Of a stretch of DNA of 64,000 bases, positions 37,515-50,700 are shown piece by piece. Each line of letters begins with the position of its first letter. Position 1 is the stretch's first letter. The stretch comes from Crotophaga sulcirostris (lineage: Eukaryota; Chordata; Aves; Cuculiformes; Crotophagidae): NCBI GenBank assembly GCA_013397455.1, contig VYZB01000275.1, positions 1,042,781 to 1,106,780 of the forward strand, given 5' to 3'. The notes beneath the pieces were generated by a model. That model was not told where the DNA came from. It worked only from the letters and a program-made list of their open reading frames with translations, and made no database searches. The translations under genes and the position numbers were made by a program.

Positions 37515-38784
37515 CAATTCTAAATTACAACACTTTATTGCAGCATTGGCAAAGGTCAGATTTCTGAAGCTGGTGAAGATCGGGCGGCATTTCTGTATGA
37601 AATGTTACAATTTACAAGTCTTTCTCCCCTACATGCAGAAACCAAAACCAGTGGTAAAAACGATTTTAAAAGAGCTAGAAAAAAGAATTAGTAGTAACAT
37701 ACAGATGAGCTCCTTAACCCAATTAACTGCCTCTACCTGAAAGCAAACAAGAAACTATGCTAATAAATAACAGATTGTCAGAAACAGATCAAGAAACCTC
37801 ATTTCTACTTAGAAAAAAATAAAAATTCTACTTGTTTCCAGACTTAACTCTTTTTTAAAACATTTTTTTTTTGTTTCAATAGACACAGAGGCTTACCCAC
37901 CCATGAAGATCAACAAAATATTTGGATCCACTCCTTGACATCCTCCTGTTATGCTGACTGGCACGTTTTGGTTTTCAATGATACATACAATGGGTTCAAC
38001 GATATCCCTGTCTGTAGGCTGGTGTCAGGCTGTTCCAAGCAGTACGAGTTAACACCCTGTGTTAATCAACTTCACATTCTATTTTAACCCCTAACAGACA
38101 TTTTACCTCCTTGGCTCTTGCATTTTTCACCCCTCCCCGCAACCCACCCCCTCCTCCTTGCTCATCTGGAAGCAAAAGGTCATTCCTTAACTACAAACAT
38201 TCTCGCCGAGGAGTGATTGGTAAGAAGTTATGCTACTTGCCAGAGATTTCTTTTAGATTTCACCATTTGCTCTACATGTTTCTACTGTAGCTCTGCAGCC
38301 CCAAAAGAATATCTTTCCAACACAATGTGCTTGCTTCAGAGATAACGTAACTTGCACCAAGTTTAGAACTTTGTTCTCCCACATACTGAGCTGTCAAAGA
38401 CCATTTCCATTCCAGTGTAATCCATCTGGACTTCAGGTTGATCTTTGTTTTCACCGAGCTGCTCGGTGGTCAAGTTCACCATCTCATTCTTTACTTCTGC
38501 TCCTATGAGAAAATTAACCCTCAACGCGGTTCCCGTAACAAAAAGCTTTTTTTTTTTTTGGTAGGCCATGACTGGAAGCTTCCACTTGTTCTGTGTGGGG
38601 TTGGGGGGGAAGAGGGGAGGCTGTTGTTTTTGCCCCACGGCCCCAGCCTGTCCCAGGTTTCGATTCTGAACGCTCTAGACTGACATGCTGAGATGTGTCC
38701 GCTGCTCTCGTTTAATCGCTGGAGGACTCCACTATCCACAACATCAGAGATACAGGACCTAATGAAATGACACTTGCTGCTGGA
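37515..38784 (-). other. UPF2: UPF2 3' UTR
   Basis: This is the sequence downstream of the UPF2 stop codon on the minus strand, about 1.27 kb. It ends about 20 nt after the only canonical AATAAA that I find here (37534-37539 on the plus axis). It contains a T-rich tract at 38544-38559 (A-rich in the mRNA) and no repeat. The exact cleavage site is inferred from the signal. Confidence 0.65.
37534..37539 (-). terminator. UPF2: UPF2 polyadenylation signal
   Basis: AATAAA on the minus strand in the context CAATAAAGTGTTG. It lies about 1.25 kb downstream of the UPF2 stop and is the best-placed canonical signal. Confidence 0.65.
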
Positions 38785-38794
38785 TCAACGTCTC
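38785..38794 (-). CDS. UPF2: UPF2 terminal exon, coding part (10 nt)
   Basis: The acceptor is CTTTTCTTAG at 38796-38795. The first G completes an Arg codon begun in the previous exon, and AGA CGT TGA follow, giving the final Arg-Arg-Arg and the stop (38787-38785). The rest of the exon is 3' UTR. It matches the conserved GGRRR end of vertebrate UPF2, which is why I accept so short a coding segment. Confidence 0.93.
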
Positions 38795-41700
38795 CTAAGA
38801 AAAGAAAGGAGAAATTAAATAATTTAATATGACATACCCATACTATGCAGGTTAGCAACCAAAGAAATCAACCAACAGTGATTTTGACATTCTGTAACAT
38901 ATGAAAAAGTAATATTACAGTTATATATTTCTATTATCTCCACAAACTTTTCAAAAGACCACATCAGACAAAAGAAGACAGATAATCTGTATCAAGGGAA
39001 ATGTCCTCTACACAATCCGAAAAGGTGAATCTAAAATTATTCAGAATTAACTGCAGATGAGACGCTAAACTATGGAAGTGCACAGCTGATTTGTGAATTC
39101 GTTGAAATACAAGTTATTTAAAATAGTTTTCATCTTTTTGTGTGGTTTCTTAATGTTTAGACTTACTGCAGAAATGCTAAGAGTGCCTTCTAGAGTCAAA
39201 TAATTGCTCAGAACAGAATCAACAGTTGTATTAAAATCTTCAACCATCCCCTGTTCATGAAAAACCATGTCCTTACCCAGAAAAATTCACATTTAATTCT
39301 ATTACGAACATAAAAGTGCACTGAAAAAAAATCACACCAGTTTGCAGGCATGTGCCCCAATACCAAAGCTATCCATCAGTAATGTTGGTCTAGTATTACA
39401 GACTTCAGCACAACCGGCAGTTATGGCATCTGGGCTGGTCTCCAGTTGACTTCTAGACTGCAAATTAAAATTTAGTACCACAAAGCAAAGGAAAAATTAG
39501 ACATTTTGCAACTACAAGAAAGCCCCAGGGCTGCACATCCAAGTCTTCTACCATGTAAACAAAACACTTCATGTTCTTTGCAGTAGTGCGTAAAACTCAA
39601 GCAACTGTTGAACAGTAAGTTAATCAAAATCTAGTTTTTACTGAAATATCTTGCAGGAAAAACGTTGTATGTTCAAGTGGACATAGTAACTTCTCCATTT
39701 CTTGTAACAGATAAAGCTTTCACAGTAATTCTGTACCCTTATGTATTGCTTTGTTTTATCATTAGACTCGATCTTAAAGGTCTTTTCCAACTTAAAATGA
39801 TCTGTGATTTGTCTATTTTATTTAAACACACTTTGTATTTTTCTCAGGAAGTACTGAGCTGATACATCACTAGAATTTGCTGCAGTATTGCTTCTATTAT
39901 GGCATTTTAACCATCTTCTACTGTTATGTAATATAATAGTCCAACTCTTTGTGGCACACAAAATGTCAGGAACACTGACTATTTGGTAGCAAAAGAAAGG
40001 AATTTTAATATATTTAATAGAATGAGATGTCCTTTGCAGAATGCTACAATGGAGAAGAAACTTCAAACATCAATGAATTTCAAAATTGTACTTATATCTC
40101 TCCATTTCCTTTAAGAAAATAATTCTGCTGTTGATGGGGATGGAAGGAGCAAGGCCAGGTCCAGCTGCATCTATTGAACTTCCTGAAAATGACTCTCATG
40201 GCATGTGTTTGCAGGGATCAGGAAGAGATGCTGCTGGTAAAAAACTTAGTAGAAGCTTTTCTGAAAACAAGCATTTCACGTGACATCTCTCTCCAAATGA
40301 GTAAACTTGATGCAAACTTGTATTTGGCAAGGCCAAACTTGGTACGTGGCTGTAATTAAGGACTTCTTGAATTGTATCTGTAAAATGAATCAATTTTTGC
40401 AATCTACTCCCCCACCTCCCTTCCCTGCTACCACCATAGCTATTAATTTATATTAAATACACTTTTATATAGATATATAACATATAGTCAGCTTCTCAAC
40501 ACCATTGCCTAAGTATTAATGCTGCCTACATACTCCACGTTATAGAAGAACACACAGATACACTTTTACTTAAGCACGGTTGGAGTAGAAAACCAGAACT
40601 TGTGAAAATGCCCAGAAACATTTTACCATAGTACAGACTAGGAAATCATCTCAAATCTACTGCACCTGTGGAGCTGGAAGAACTTGAGTCAGCCAGATAA
40701 CTTTATGACTTAAATTAAAACATGCCCAGGAAAATATATGAACTCATGTCCTTTCTGCACATTGTTGCTATCACAAGATCTCAAAAAAAGTCTTATTTTC
40801 GTAACATGCGAGATATTTGAAATGAAATTTCACATTTCACCCTAATCCCTCATGACCTCCATCAATCCACAATGCTCTGTGCATTTCTGGATCATTGTAT
40901 TTCTTCAAAAATTTCAGGTATCTTCCTTCTCCAAACACCTCCTCTCAAAACTCACTTGCTGCTTTGCTTTTCAAGACAGCTCAGCTTTGCTGCTCTCCGT
41001 TCTCTCTCTCTCCTAATCACATTAACCAAAAACAGGAACATGAAAAAGAAACAATGAACATCTGGAACTTATTTTTCTGTTTTAAACATAATGCTCTTTC
41101 ATGAACAACTCTTTCTGTGCTTTATTCTGCTCAACGCATTCTCTTACTTTCAGATGAATGAGCTTTAGAGAGGAGGAGAGTTCTTAAAGAGGAAAACCAC
41201 CTCTGAAGTTCAGACTCCTGCTCTCAACCGCTCCCTGCACGGACAGCAAAGACAGCCTAGAGGGACCAAACTTTGCTTCCAGCTCTCCTCCCACAAAACT
41301 GGCCTCTGAGAATAAACAGCATGCACTCACTCCTGTATACTAGCAAGAAAAGAAAAATACTGCAGAGTATGAACTCAAGTCCTGGGAAACTTGAATTCAA
41401 GTTCCTGTCACACCACAGTCAGCTTCTTTCTGTCTCACAGATCTATGGAACTGGACCAAATATTACTTGTATTTGTCTTCCACAGGGGAGTGTGATCTAC
41501 GTTCATCCATCAGACTTGCTGGCACAGTAAGACACTGTAACAGAGTAGAGATTTCAGACATATTGTACCTTAATATGGGCCAGAGAGAAATTTTAACAGA
41601 TGTAAAAATGTTTGGATTCATTCTAAACTCATTGCTACTGCTGGTGTGACAAAGTTCTCAATAGCAAAAGTGGAAATCGCCTTCTGTTGCATGTTAACTA

Positions 41701-44700
41701 GGAATTTTGTACTGAAAAAAACATAGCACTGGATTTTAACATAGCTGGTGTTAAGCTGTGCAAGAATATATTCTCTGGAACAATCGTATTTCAGAGTGTG
41801 TGTTTCTGGACTGAGGTGCCAACGTAATTTCCTAACAAATCTGAATTATCACTGTCCACACTGTAAACATCACAGATTCACATAATCCACAATAGCCAGA
41901 CTTACCTAAGTAAGGGAAAACTAAATTATTCGAGTGATATTATATTCTTATCTCTTCAACAAAAACAACACTCTGACAAAAAATCAAATCAAAGTCACAG
42001 TATGCAAAGTGGGCTATTATGGGGAATAATAGTCTTTTTTCCCCCAGAGAAGGACTCTGGGGATTAGCAGGTAACTTCCAGAGGGCCAAAAAGCTGCAGG
42101 GAGGGTTGTTATTGTCATCATCATTATTAATATTGAAACAAGTTTTTAAAACAAAGAGTCTTTATAAATGACTATAAATAAAATCTTGCCTTCCTTTCCC
42201 TCTAAACTATAACTGTGGGCAGGTTGGTGTCCACCTGTGCTTTATGGGTGAGGTTCATACCTCATTTGCAGAGCCCCATAAGCATGGTGTTGACATGACA
42301 AAACCCCAAGAATCTTGCTTTTTTTTTTTCTCCTGTTCAATTCCAGTACAGGCCACCAAAAGGATCTGGAACACCCCCTCACCCTTCATATTCCTACCCT
42401 GAGCTTTCCTACCATAAAACAGCTGAAAAGGGAGGTTGGAATGTCTCTGCTGAGTTTGAATAGCTTTGATGGATTAGATATTAGGAACAAATATTTTCCT
42501 GTGAAGGTGGTGAGGCACTGGAACAGTCGTGAAAAGCCCATCCTTGAAGGTTTAAGGCCAAGTTGGATGAGGCTTTGAGCAACCTGATCCAGTGGGAGGT
42601 GTCCCTGCCCATGGCAGGAGGGTTGGAACTGGATGATCTTTAAGGTCTCATCCAACCCAAACCATTCTATGATTCTATGAGTATGTATTTGGGAAAAAGA
42701 TGTAGTACAGGATCAGGAATGACAACTGAGAAAAGGTCAAAAGTAAAATATTGGTGAAAAAGTTGGCAAAGAAAGTGAACTGAACTAGCACACAATTAAA
42801 CAGAGCAATGAATTTTTTAGTGTTTATGATATCTAGAATGTGAAGCTGGGAGTCGTTTCACCATAAAAATCTCTGAAGGAAGAGAATAATATTACTACTA
42901 AAGTGATGGCCTCTGAATTTTTTTTGAAAAGAATACAAGAGATCATTGAAAATGACAACTACCAATCTCAAAAGCAGCATGCTGTACCAAGGGATAGATG
43001 TGTCAGTTCAAGGCAGTGCCATATCAGCACCCAAGAGTTTGTCTAGTTTGTCATAGACTGTCAGTGTCTCAATCAGCCACCAGAGAAACTGCATTTGGGC
43101 TGCCCAAGATTCCTGGTCCATGCCGATAAGAAGCGAAATCAAAGCTTCAAAATCTAGCATTGGTCAATACATCAACGATGCCGTGGGTGAGTTCTGAAGT
43201 GTGTTTGTCCAGTAGCTGAAACAGGAAATCACACTGGATTCACATTTTTCCTTATGATCTATACTCTCATTTTTCAGCATTAATGAAATATTCTTTATTA
43301 TGAGAATATTTATCTAATAAAATCCTAGCATCCTGTTATTACCTTTATGCTTCATTTTTCTTAACTAAATGGGTTAAAGAGAAATATGTCAGATACAAAC
43401 AGAAGACTTGAAATGACCAATTTACTTCAATATGATTTAGTTTGTCAGTTTACATCTGAATCCCAGCAGACCTTTTGACACACGCATGTCCTTCTTCTCT
43501 ATGTTTCCTAAAGAGCAGTAAATTTTGAGGCTGCTGCTTTTAATAAGGAGAGGGTTCACAAGTTAAAAATTCCTTGGTAAGGCTCACTTCTCTATAGTCA
43601 AATTTCCCACTACAATTCTTTTTTCTTTCTTGGTCATTGATGTTTTTAAACATTTTTATGTTCATAAAATTTTATGTTCATAAAATGTGGTTATTTATAT
43701 CTCACTTCATAAGCAAGTCATTTAATGGATTCCCATCCACTTCAAACACAGGAAAAACACTTTTTCAAGTTGAGAGGCTGTTCTCCCGAACAGTGAAAGA
43801 ATATTTTCATGATAATTCAAAAAACTACTTTTGTAAATTATATGTTTCTTGAAAGTATCAGCTTAACAGCTTGATAGACAAATTCCTCTCTTAATATACA
43901 AATGCTACAGAACTGGAGGCAAGAGCAAAAATTGTTGTTTCACCAGGCAAATCAAGAAATGCTACTTTTAAAGGAGTCACAGTATGTTTTCTTTGAGGCC
44001 AGTTAGCCTTAAATGTACAACTTCTCCTTGCAGGATTAGCAGGTCTTAAAACCTGAGGCAACACAAGTAGGCAATTACAAATAAACAGCAATAAACTCCA
44101 ATTCTTGATCCAGCATTGTGCACATGCTAAATAATAAGAAATCTGACAAAGCCTGTAAATCTCACTGCAATTAATTCACTGCATAAAAAAAGACATCAAT
44201 AGACAACAAATAAACACTGCAAAAGACTTCTCTTGTTTGTTTACAAAATGCTGTACATTAGCATAGGATCAAGGATGAGGTTTATTTGCTCAGATTATTG
44301 TTAGCCTCAGGAAATTTAAAATAAAAGCGTGCATACCTTGAAGAATGTAATATACATCACTATTGCAAGAAAATAATATATCAGTCATCTTCATATACAA
44401 ATAAGAAAAAACCCAACACAGCTCACACATCATGTAAGTGATAACATCTGTAATTATACAAATTGGTTCTATCATGCAGGAAAGTAAAAACTTCTCCAAA
44501 CAGATAATAAAATTAAAAGCTCAGTTCTCATTTGCTCCCAGCACACAGGAAGATACTCTTAACATCCTCAACAAGTTACCCCATGCCCCTAATTGAAACA
44601 TGAGAGTAGTCTGGGCAGAGAGATTGCAATTCACCCTTCAAAGTCAGAAGACAATCCCTATAAATCAAAAGCTATGAAAAGGTAGGTGACAGACAATCTA

Positions 44701-47700
44701 TACTGGGAGTGGGAAACTATTAGTGTACCCACAGTCTCCAGTAAATAAATCTCTGCTTAAATATCTTCGTTGGGGGTTAAAAGAGATATTCCCTTACTAC
44801 AGGCTAAGATGGCTCGACCGATGCACGACTGCAAGCCTGAGCATTGCACTATACAACAAATAAAATATGCCTGCTAAAACAAACTTCCTGGTCCCTGCTC
44901 TAAGGAGCTTACAGATTAAAAGGAACAAAGAGTAAATTACATAATACAAAACCACAGCAGAACTGCAAACACATGTCACACCACTAAAACTGTTTGCTGG
45001 ACAATGACAGACCTAGTTTACAGCCAAGTCCTAAATGAAATTTTCCCTAAAACATTTGAAAATAGAAAGCTTTTAAAAAATCCTGCAAAAAAATTGTTGG
45101 AGCAGGTTCAGAGGAAGGCAACAAAAATGATCAAAGGCCTGGAATGCCTCCGCTCTGAAGAGAAACAGAGAGCTCAGGTTGTTCAGCTTGGATAAGGGAA
45201 GACTCCAAGGAGACCTTATTGAAGCCTTTCAGTACTTAAAGGGGGCTATAAGAAAGATAGGAAAAATATTTTTAGCAAAGCTTGTAGCAATAGGACAAGG
45301 GGTAATGGTTTTAAACTAAAATAAGACAAGTTCAGACTCGGTATTAGGAAGAAATTTTTCACGCTGAGGGTGGTGAAATGCTGGCACAGGTTGCCCAGAG
45401 AGGTGGTGGAGGCCCCATCCCTGGAAACATTCAAGGTCAGGTTAGATGGGGCTCTGAGCAGCCTGACAGTGCTGAAGATGTCCCTGCTCACTGCAGGGGG
45501 ATTGGACTAGATGATTGGTAAAGGTCCCTTCCAAACCAAACCATTCAATGATCCTATGAAATACCACATCTACCCATTTGGCTGCTGTATTTAAAGAAGG
45601 ACTGTTGTGTGCTCCTTGGACAGGTTGCAAGGCATTTGGGAAGGATTAAACACCTGCAAGTATTATGTCAATTCAGAGTAGTTGACTAGTTTGCATTTCT
45701 AGGACAGCACAAGGCCACAGTGATATGAAAAAGCTAAATGAACAGCACTGCTCATTTTACTGAGTTACATCTGTTTTTTTTTTAAAAAATATATATTTTT
45801 AGTTGCAGTCTGTTTTCACACAGTGGGGTATTTTTTAAAAGCAAGTAGTGTCTGCATAGGGTCTCAGTGGAACGAGGGATCAACAGGAATTTATAAAATG
45901 CCTACAAAAACATACCAGAAAGAAGCTGGCAATGTTGCTGTCACATAGGATTAACACATTACATTAACTTATTCATAGTTTACACATTAGTAGGTAAATT
46001 CTCCCTACCTCATCCAATCACCTCCAAAATTAACTTGCAAAGAGAAGAGAAACATGAAAGTAGTCTGTGTTTCACCTGAAACACTGCCTATTCAAATTTA
46101 TCCTGCAGGGTTAATTTAATGGTTTATTTGCAAGCTTACTCGAGTGAGAAAAGACACAATAAGATATCTTAAAGCTGAGGAATGACTGTTAGGCAATCAT
46201 CACTCTTTTCATGTTAATACTGGCCTTGGTAGGCTCTTGCACCCCGTAAATCAAAAGTTCTCCTCCCCCTTCTCCATCTTTACTATATTTACTTTCCATT
46301 CAGGGCTCCAAACACAGATATAGCTCTCAAATTCACCAAACTGAAAAAGCACAACGGGAATTTCTCTAGATACTCAAAAATATCCTTTCCTCCCTTCATG
46401 TGAAAAAAGCAGATTTATATCTTCTCCCCTGTGAAAACAGGTCAAATTCTACCAGCCATTTCACAACTGAAAAATAATCCTCTGGCTTCCAAACCTCTGT
46501 CAGGGACAGATTTCCAGACATGGTTTAGAGGCACAAAACACTGCTCAGTATTTTAACGGAATGTTTTATATTGGAAACTACTAACAAACACACTTGCACT
46601 ACATAGATCATTATCTCATTCAATTATGAAGGTAATTACTTGCCTAGAACCAGAATTACCACATGTAAAGGAAGATTGTCCTACCTCCCACCAGTTTTAA
46701 AGATTAGATCTGCATTAGGTGCTCCCTTCGGATGCTGGTACCGAGGCCGCCGTTCACGATTAGTATTTGCTGGAGCTGGACGTTGTGCCAGAGACTGCAA
46801 CATTTCTGTAATTTCATATAGAAGAAAGTTAAATACATTTTGTCTGCATCTTTTAAAAGAGGAATTTACACAAGCATATTTCACTGCCACGTAGTAAAAA
46901 ATAAACCCCCCTTATTTATGCTTTGCTGTATTTTAAGGTTAACACTCCTCAAGGTATGTCACAACGGTTAATTTTTAAAAACTCACTAAAATTGCAAAGA
47001 CAGCTTTTTGAAAAATCCAAGCTACCCTGCAATATGAACTTGCATTTCCAGATGTTCTTACAGAAGGGAACTGCCAGCAATGGTTTTCATCACAGGTGCT
47101 TTACAAAGAGGCTGTGACCTTTCCTTTCTAAACATATCAGCCACCCCTTTCTTTATCAATGATCAGGGACAAAGCTTCCCAGCAGTATGAGAAGCCACAA
47201 CACTAAACTACCCTGAAATAGTAAAAATTGGACAATGCTGCTGCCAATTAAAGACTCAGCAAGAAACCTGTCCTAAAATTAGGCACTGAGAAATCAGGTA
47301 TTTCAGTCTAAGCTTGCCATAATTGGATCCTTTTCCAGAGAAGACAGGCACCTGAAGAGGGTGACTCAGCTGACCTACATTACACCAGCTGTCTCTTGGA
47401 TGGAGATTTTCCCTTTATGACCAGTGGGAAGAAAGACACAGGTGTAGGAAGAAGCCTTGCACTACCCTGGACATCCAACTTCTGGGCTTTGTGCTTTTGA
47501 CAAAGTTAGTAGGTGGTTAAGTATTGTGCTTTGGCATTTGCTTAAACTTTATTTCTAAAATTTCATTTCGTTTTTTAATGATAAAAAATAGCTCTTTACC
47601 AGGCTCAGTTAATGGTTATTAAGTACCCAATATAATTACAAATACATCATGGGAACCTCCACATAACCTCTGCCCATATGTTACTGCTTCTAATGGGAAG

Positions 47701-50700
47701 TATTTCTGACAGTCCACCTGTGCAAGGATCTCCATTACTCAGCAAACAGATGGAATAAATGAAGGGGAAAAGTGGAATAAGCTGTTAAACAGATTATGTT
47801 TGAAAGTCTGCTCTGTCTGGTTCTCTAATCTCTGGTAATCTCATTGAAGACACATACCCATCATCTGCTAAAAACAAACTTCCACTGCTCTCACAATGAC
47901 TTGCACAGAGCAAAACTAGAGACTCTATTTAGATTCTCTCACCAGGTACAAAATGCAGGCAAAGCTTTCAGTAAGTTTCCCACCGAGGCTTTGAGAAATT
48001 CGTAAACTATGAATAAAGAGGCCTACAGGAAAGCTGGGGAGGGGCTCTATATCTGGGAGTGAAGGGATATGACAAGGGGGAATGGTTTTAAGATGAAAGA
48101 GGGGAGACTTAGATTAGATATTAGGAAGACGTTTTCCTGTGAGGGTGGTGAGGCACTGGCACAGGTTGTCCAGGGAAGCTGTGGCTGCCTCATCCCTGGA
48201 GGTGTTCAAGGCCTGGTGGGATGGGGCTTGGAGCACCCTGATCCCGTGGGCAGGGGCGTTGGAACTGGATGGGTTTTAAGTTCCCTTCCAACTTCAATTG
48301 TTCTATGATTTAATATACAATATTGGTGTCAACAGGAAAGAAACTGTGTGTTCATGCCCTGTACACTTCCCTTTCAACACTTGGAAAGGCAAAGAAAGCA
48401 GTGACAGTTCATTTCTGAACACATCATGAAGTAACATCCTTCAAAAGTATTCTGTATGCTGGAGAGATCTCTGTTGGCAATGAGGAGGCTCAGAAAGAAA
48501 ATACAAGATCATGGTACACTGCCAGCCAGGTGCTAGAAGCAAGCAAGGAACAAGCAAGCATGTGCATGCCTGTCTCTTCTGTTTTCCACACTGGAGGTTA
48601 AAGAAAGCATTGATGTTTGGGAAAATCAGTAATGAGCAGCTGATTAATTAAGATAACAGATGGAAGAAATAGCAGAGGAGCATAATGTATTAGCTCAGTG
48701 GAAGGCATGTCACCCATCCTTGGTTTTAGTCAAGGAAAAGTCACCTACACAGAAAAATACTGGTCTAAATTAAGAGTCACTCACTCACTAATATTTCTTT
48801 GAATTTAAAATGTTTGTAATACTAATAAACATTGCCGAAGTATTAAAGAATTCTTTGATATCACTTTAAAGTATGTCAGTGAATTTTCATCTGTTAGCTA
48901 CCCTGTGCAGATAAAAAAAACAAATGTACATGCAAATGTTAAGGACAACCCTGAGGCGTTATTCCAGAGACTTTCAGTTAACTTCCTCTCTTGGTAACTT
49001 CAAAGCTGGAAAGAGAAATTTAAAACCAACTCTTTCTTTTAATGTATCCATTCCAAACCTGTCACAGGCAAGGCACCTCTTTAAAAGTGACAATCAACTG
49101 CACAAAATCTAAATTAAAAACAGTTCCCAAGAGGAAAGTAATTTGGTCTGTTTAATTTAATCTGATTTAAATGTCCTTTTTAGATTGGTTTTGCTATGTG
49201 TACTTCCCAGGTAAATAAAAAAGAATCAACAGCTATTTTAAAAAAATTAATGTCAATTACGGAAAAATCTATTTCTACTGTGTTGATTTTCCCCCTGTAT
49301 TAATGCTTCATACACAGCACCTAGAAAATCTATCAGAAAGTAAAGAAAAATGCCTATTACTGGTTACCAATTGGTATCAGCTGTCATTTCTCTTGGACAA
49401 AAATTCATGTAATTTTTTTCTATAAACACAGCTGCTCACAATAAAATCCTAGATTAAACAGACCATTTTTAAAGATACCAAAGTCACATAAGGGATAAAA
49501 ATCCAAATGTTCTGACCAGTAAAAATATTAGGAATTCAGAAATATCATTAATGAGGAAACACCCAACACCTCCCTCCCACCTCCACAAGAAGTCTGAGAA
49601 AAGCACTTAAATATTTAATTCTAGGATCTACAGTTTCTCTCCCTTTTTCACAAGTGGGTTTTATAAGTGGAATGTCTCAGAAAAGAAATTTAAGCTGATA
49701 ATGAAGTTTAATAGTACGAATATATTGTGTTAGCATTTCAGAGCTTTTGAAAATCTCCTTTTTGCAATTACAAGTTTAGTTCTTGTACTATTAAAGTTCT
49801 GAAAGGAGTATCAGATTCCACAGTGGTTTTAGAATTAGAGCTGCTTTAATTTATATTTCCCATTTTGTGATGAAGAGCGACCTTTCACTAAATAGCTTAA
49901 ATTAGATTTCCTGCTAATTAACTACTTGTACTGTGATTACCACCAGATTGCAACTTCTTCAGGAAAAAAACAGAGCAAGAACTTTAGATATGTGAAATAG
50001 AAATACTAACATAAGAACTGAATACCATCAGTTTTATTGGTCTGGCTTTGTTTACTATCTGAGTAAGGCAAGGAATTTTGAGTCTGAAAAAATCCAAAAC
50101 AAACCACCCAACAATCAAAGACACCAAATGCACCAGCTTAGGGGCTCTATGATCTGTTACATTAACTATTTGCTTCAATCCATCCAGGTTCCAAAACACC
50201 CGGCTTACAGATCTTTAAAAAACAAACCTTCATTCTGTTCATATATTCTTACGCTCCAGATTTGTAGCACTCCTAGAATCTCGAGAAATATAAAGCTATG
50301 GTGACAGTTTTTATTTCTCAGGTGAAAGCTACCTCTTACTTTTTGAAAGTCTTAGCAAGACTGCTGAAGATTCTAAATACCTTTGCCTATTAATATCTAA
50401 AAAGCAGAGTTTAAGCTGCACAGAATTAATTCCTCTTGTATCCAACTCAATTGTCTTGTAGTAGTGGAGACAATGCCACAAATATTATCTTATTTTTAAG
50501 AAAAAAAAAAATCTCAGTTCTTCCACTTTCCCAAAATAAACAGAAATATTGAGATTTATTGAAAACTCCGTTTCATGGAAGAGCTATAAAGACTTTTCCA
50601 AGTACCAAGAGCAGGGATTGAATAATGAAGGACAAACTAAAATACAGGTTTTCCATGAAGCATTACAAATCAATATTCAGAACTCGAGCTGCTAGATATA

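Larger units (their letters stand above)
38795..46684 (-). other. UPF2: UPF2 last intron
   Basis: This 7.9 kb intron runs from GTAGGAC to CTTTTCTTAG (minus strand). It contains CR1 fragments (39761-39809, 42471-42681, 45097-45560) and an unexplained 50-codon open frame (43008-43160). The rest is AT-rich unique DNA. The donor itself contains an in-frame TAG. Confidence 0.9.
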
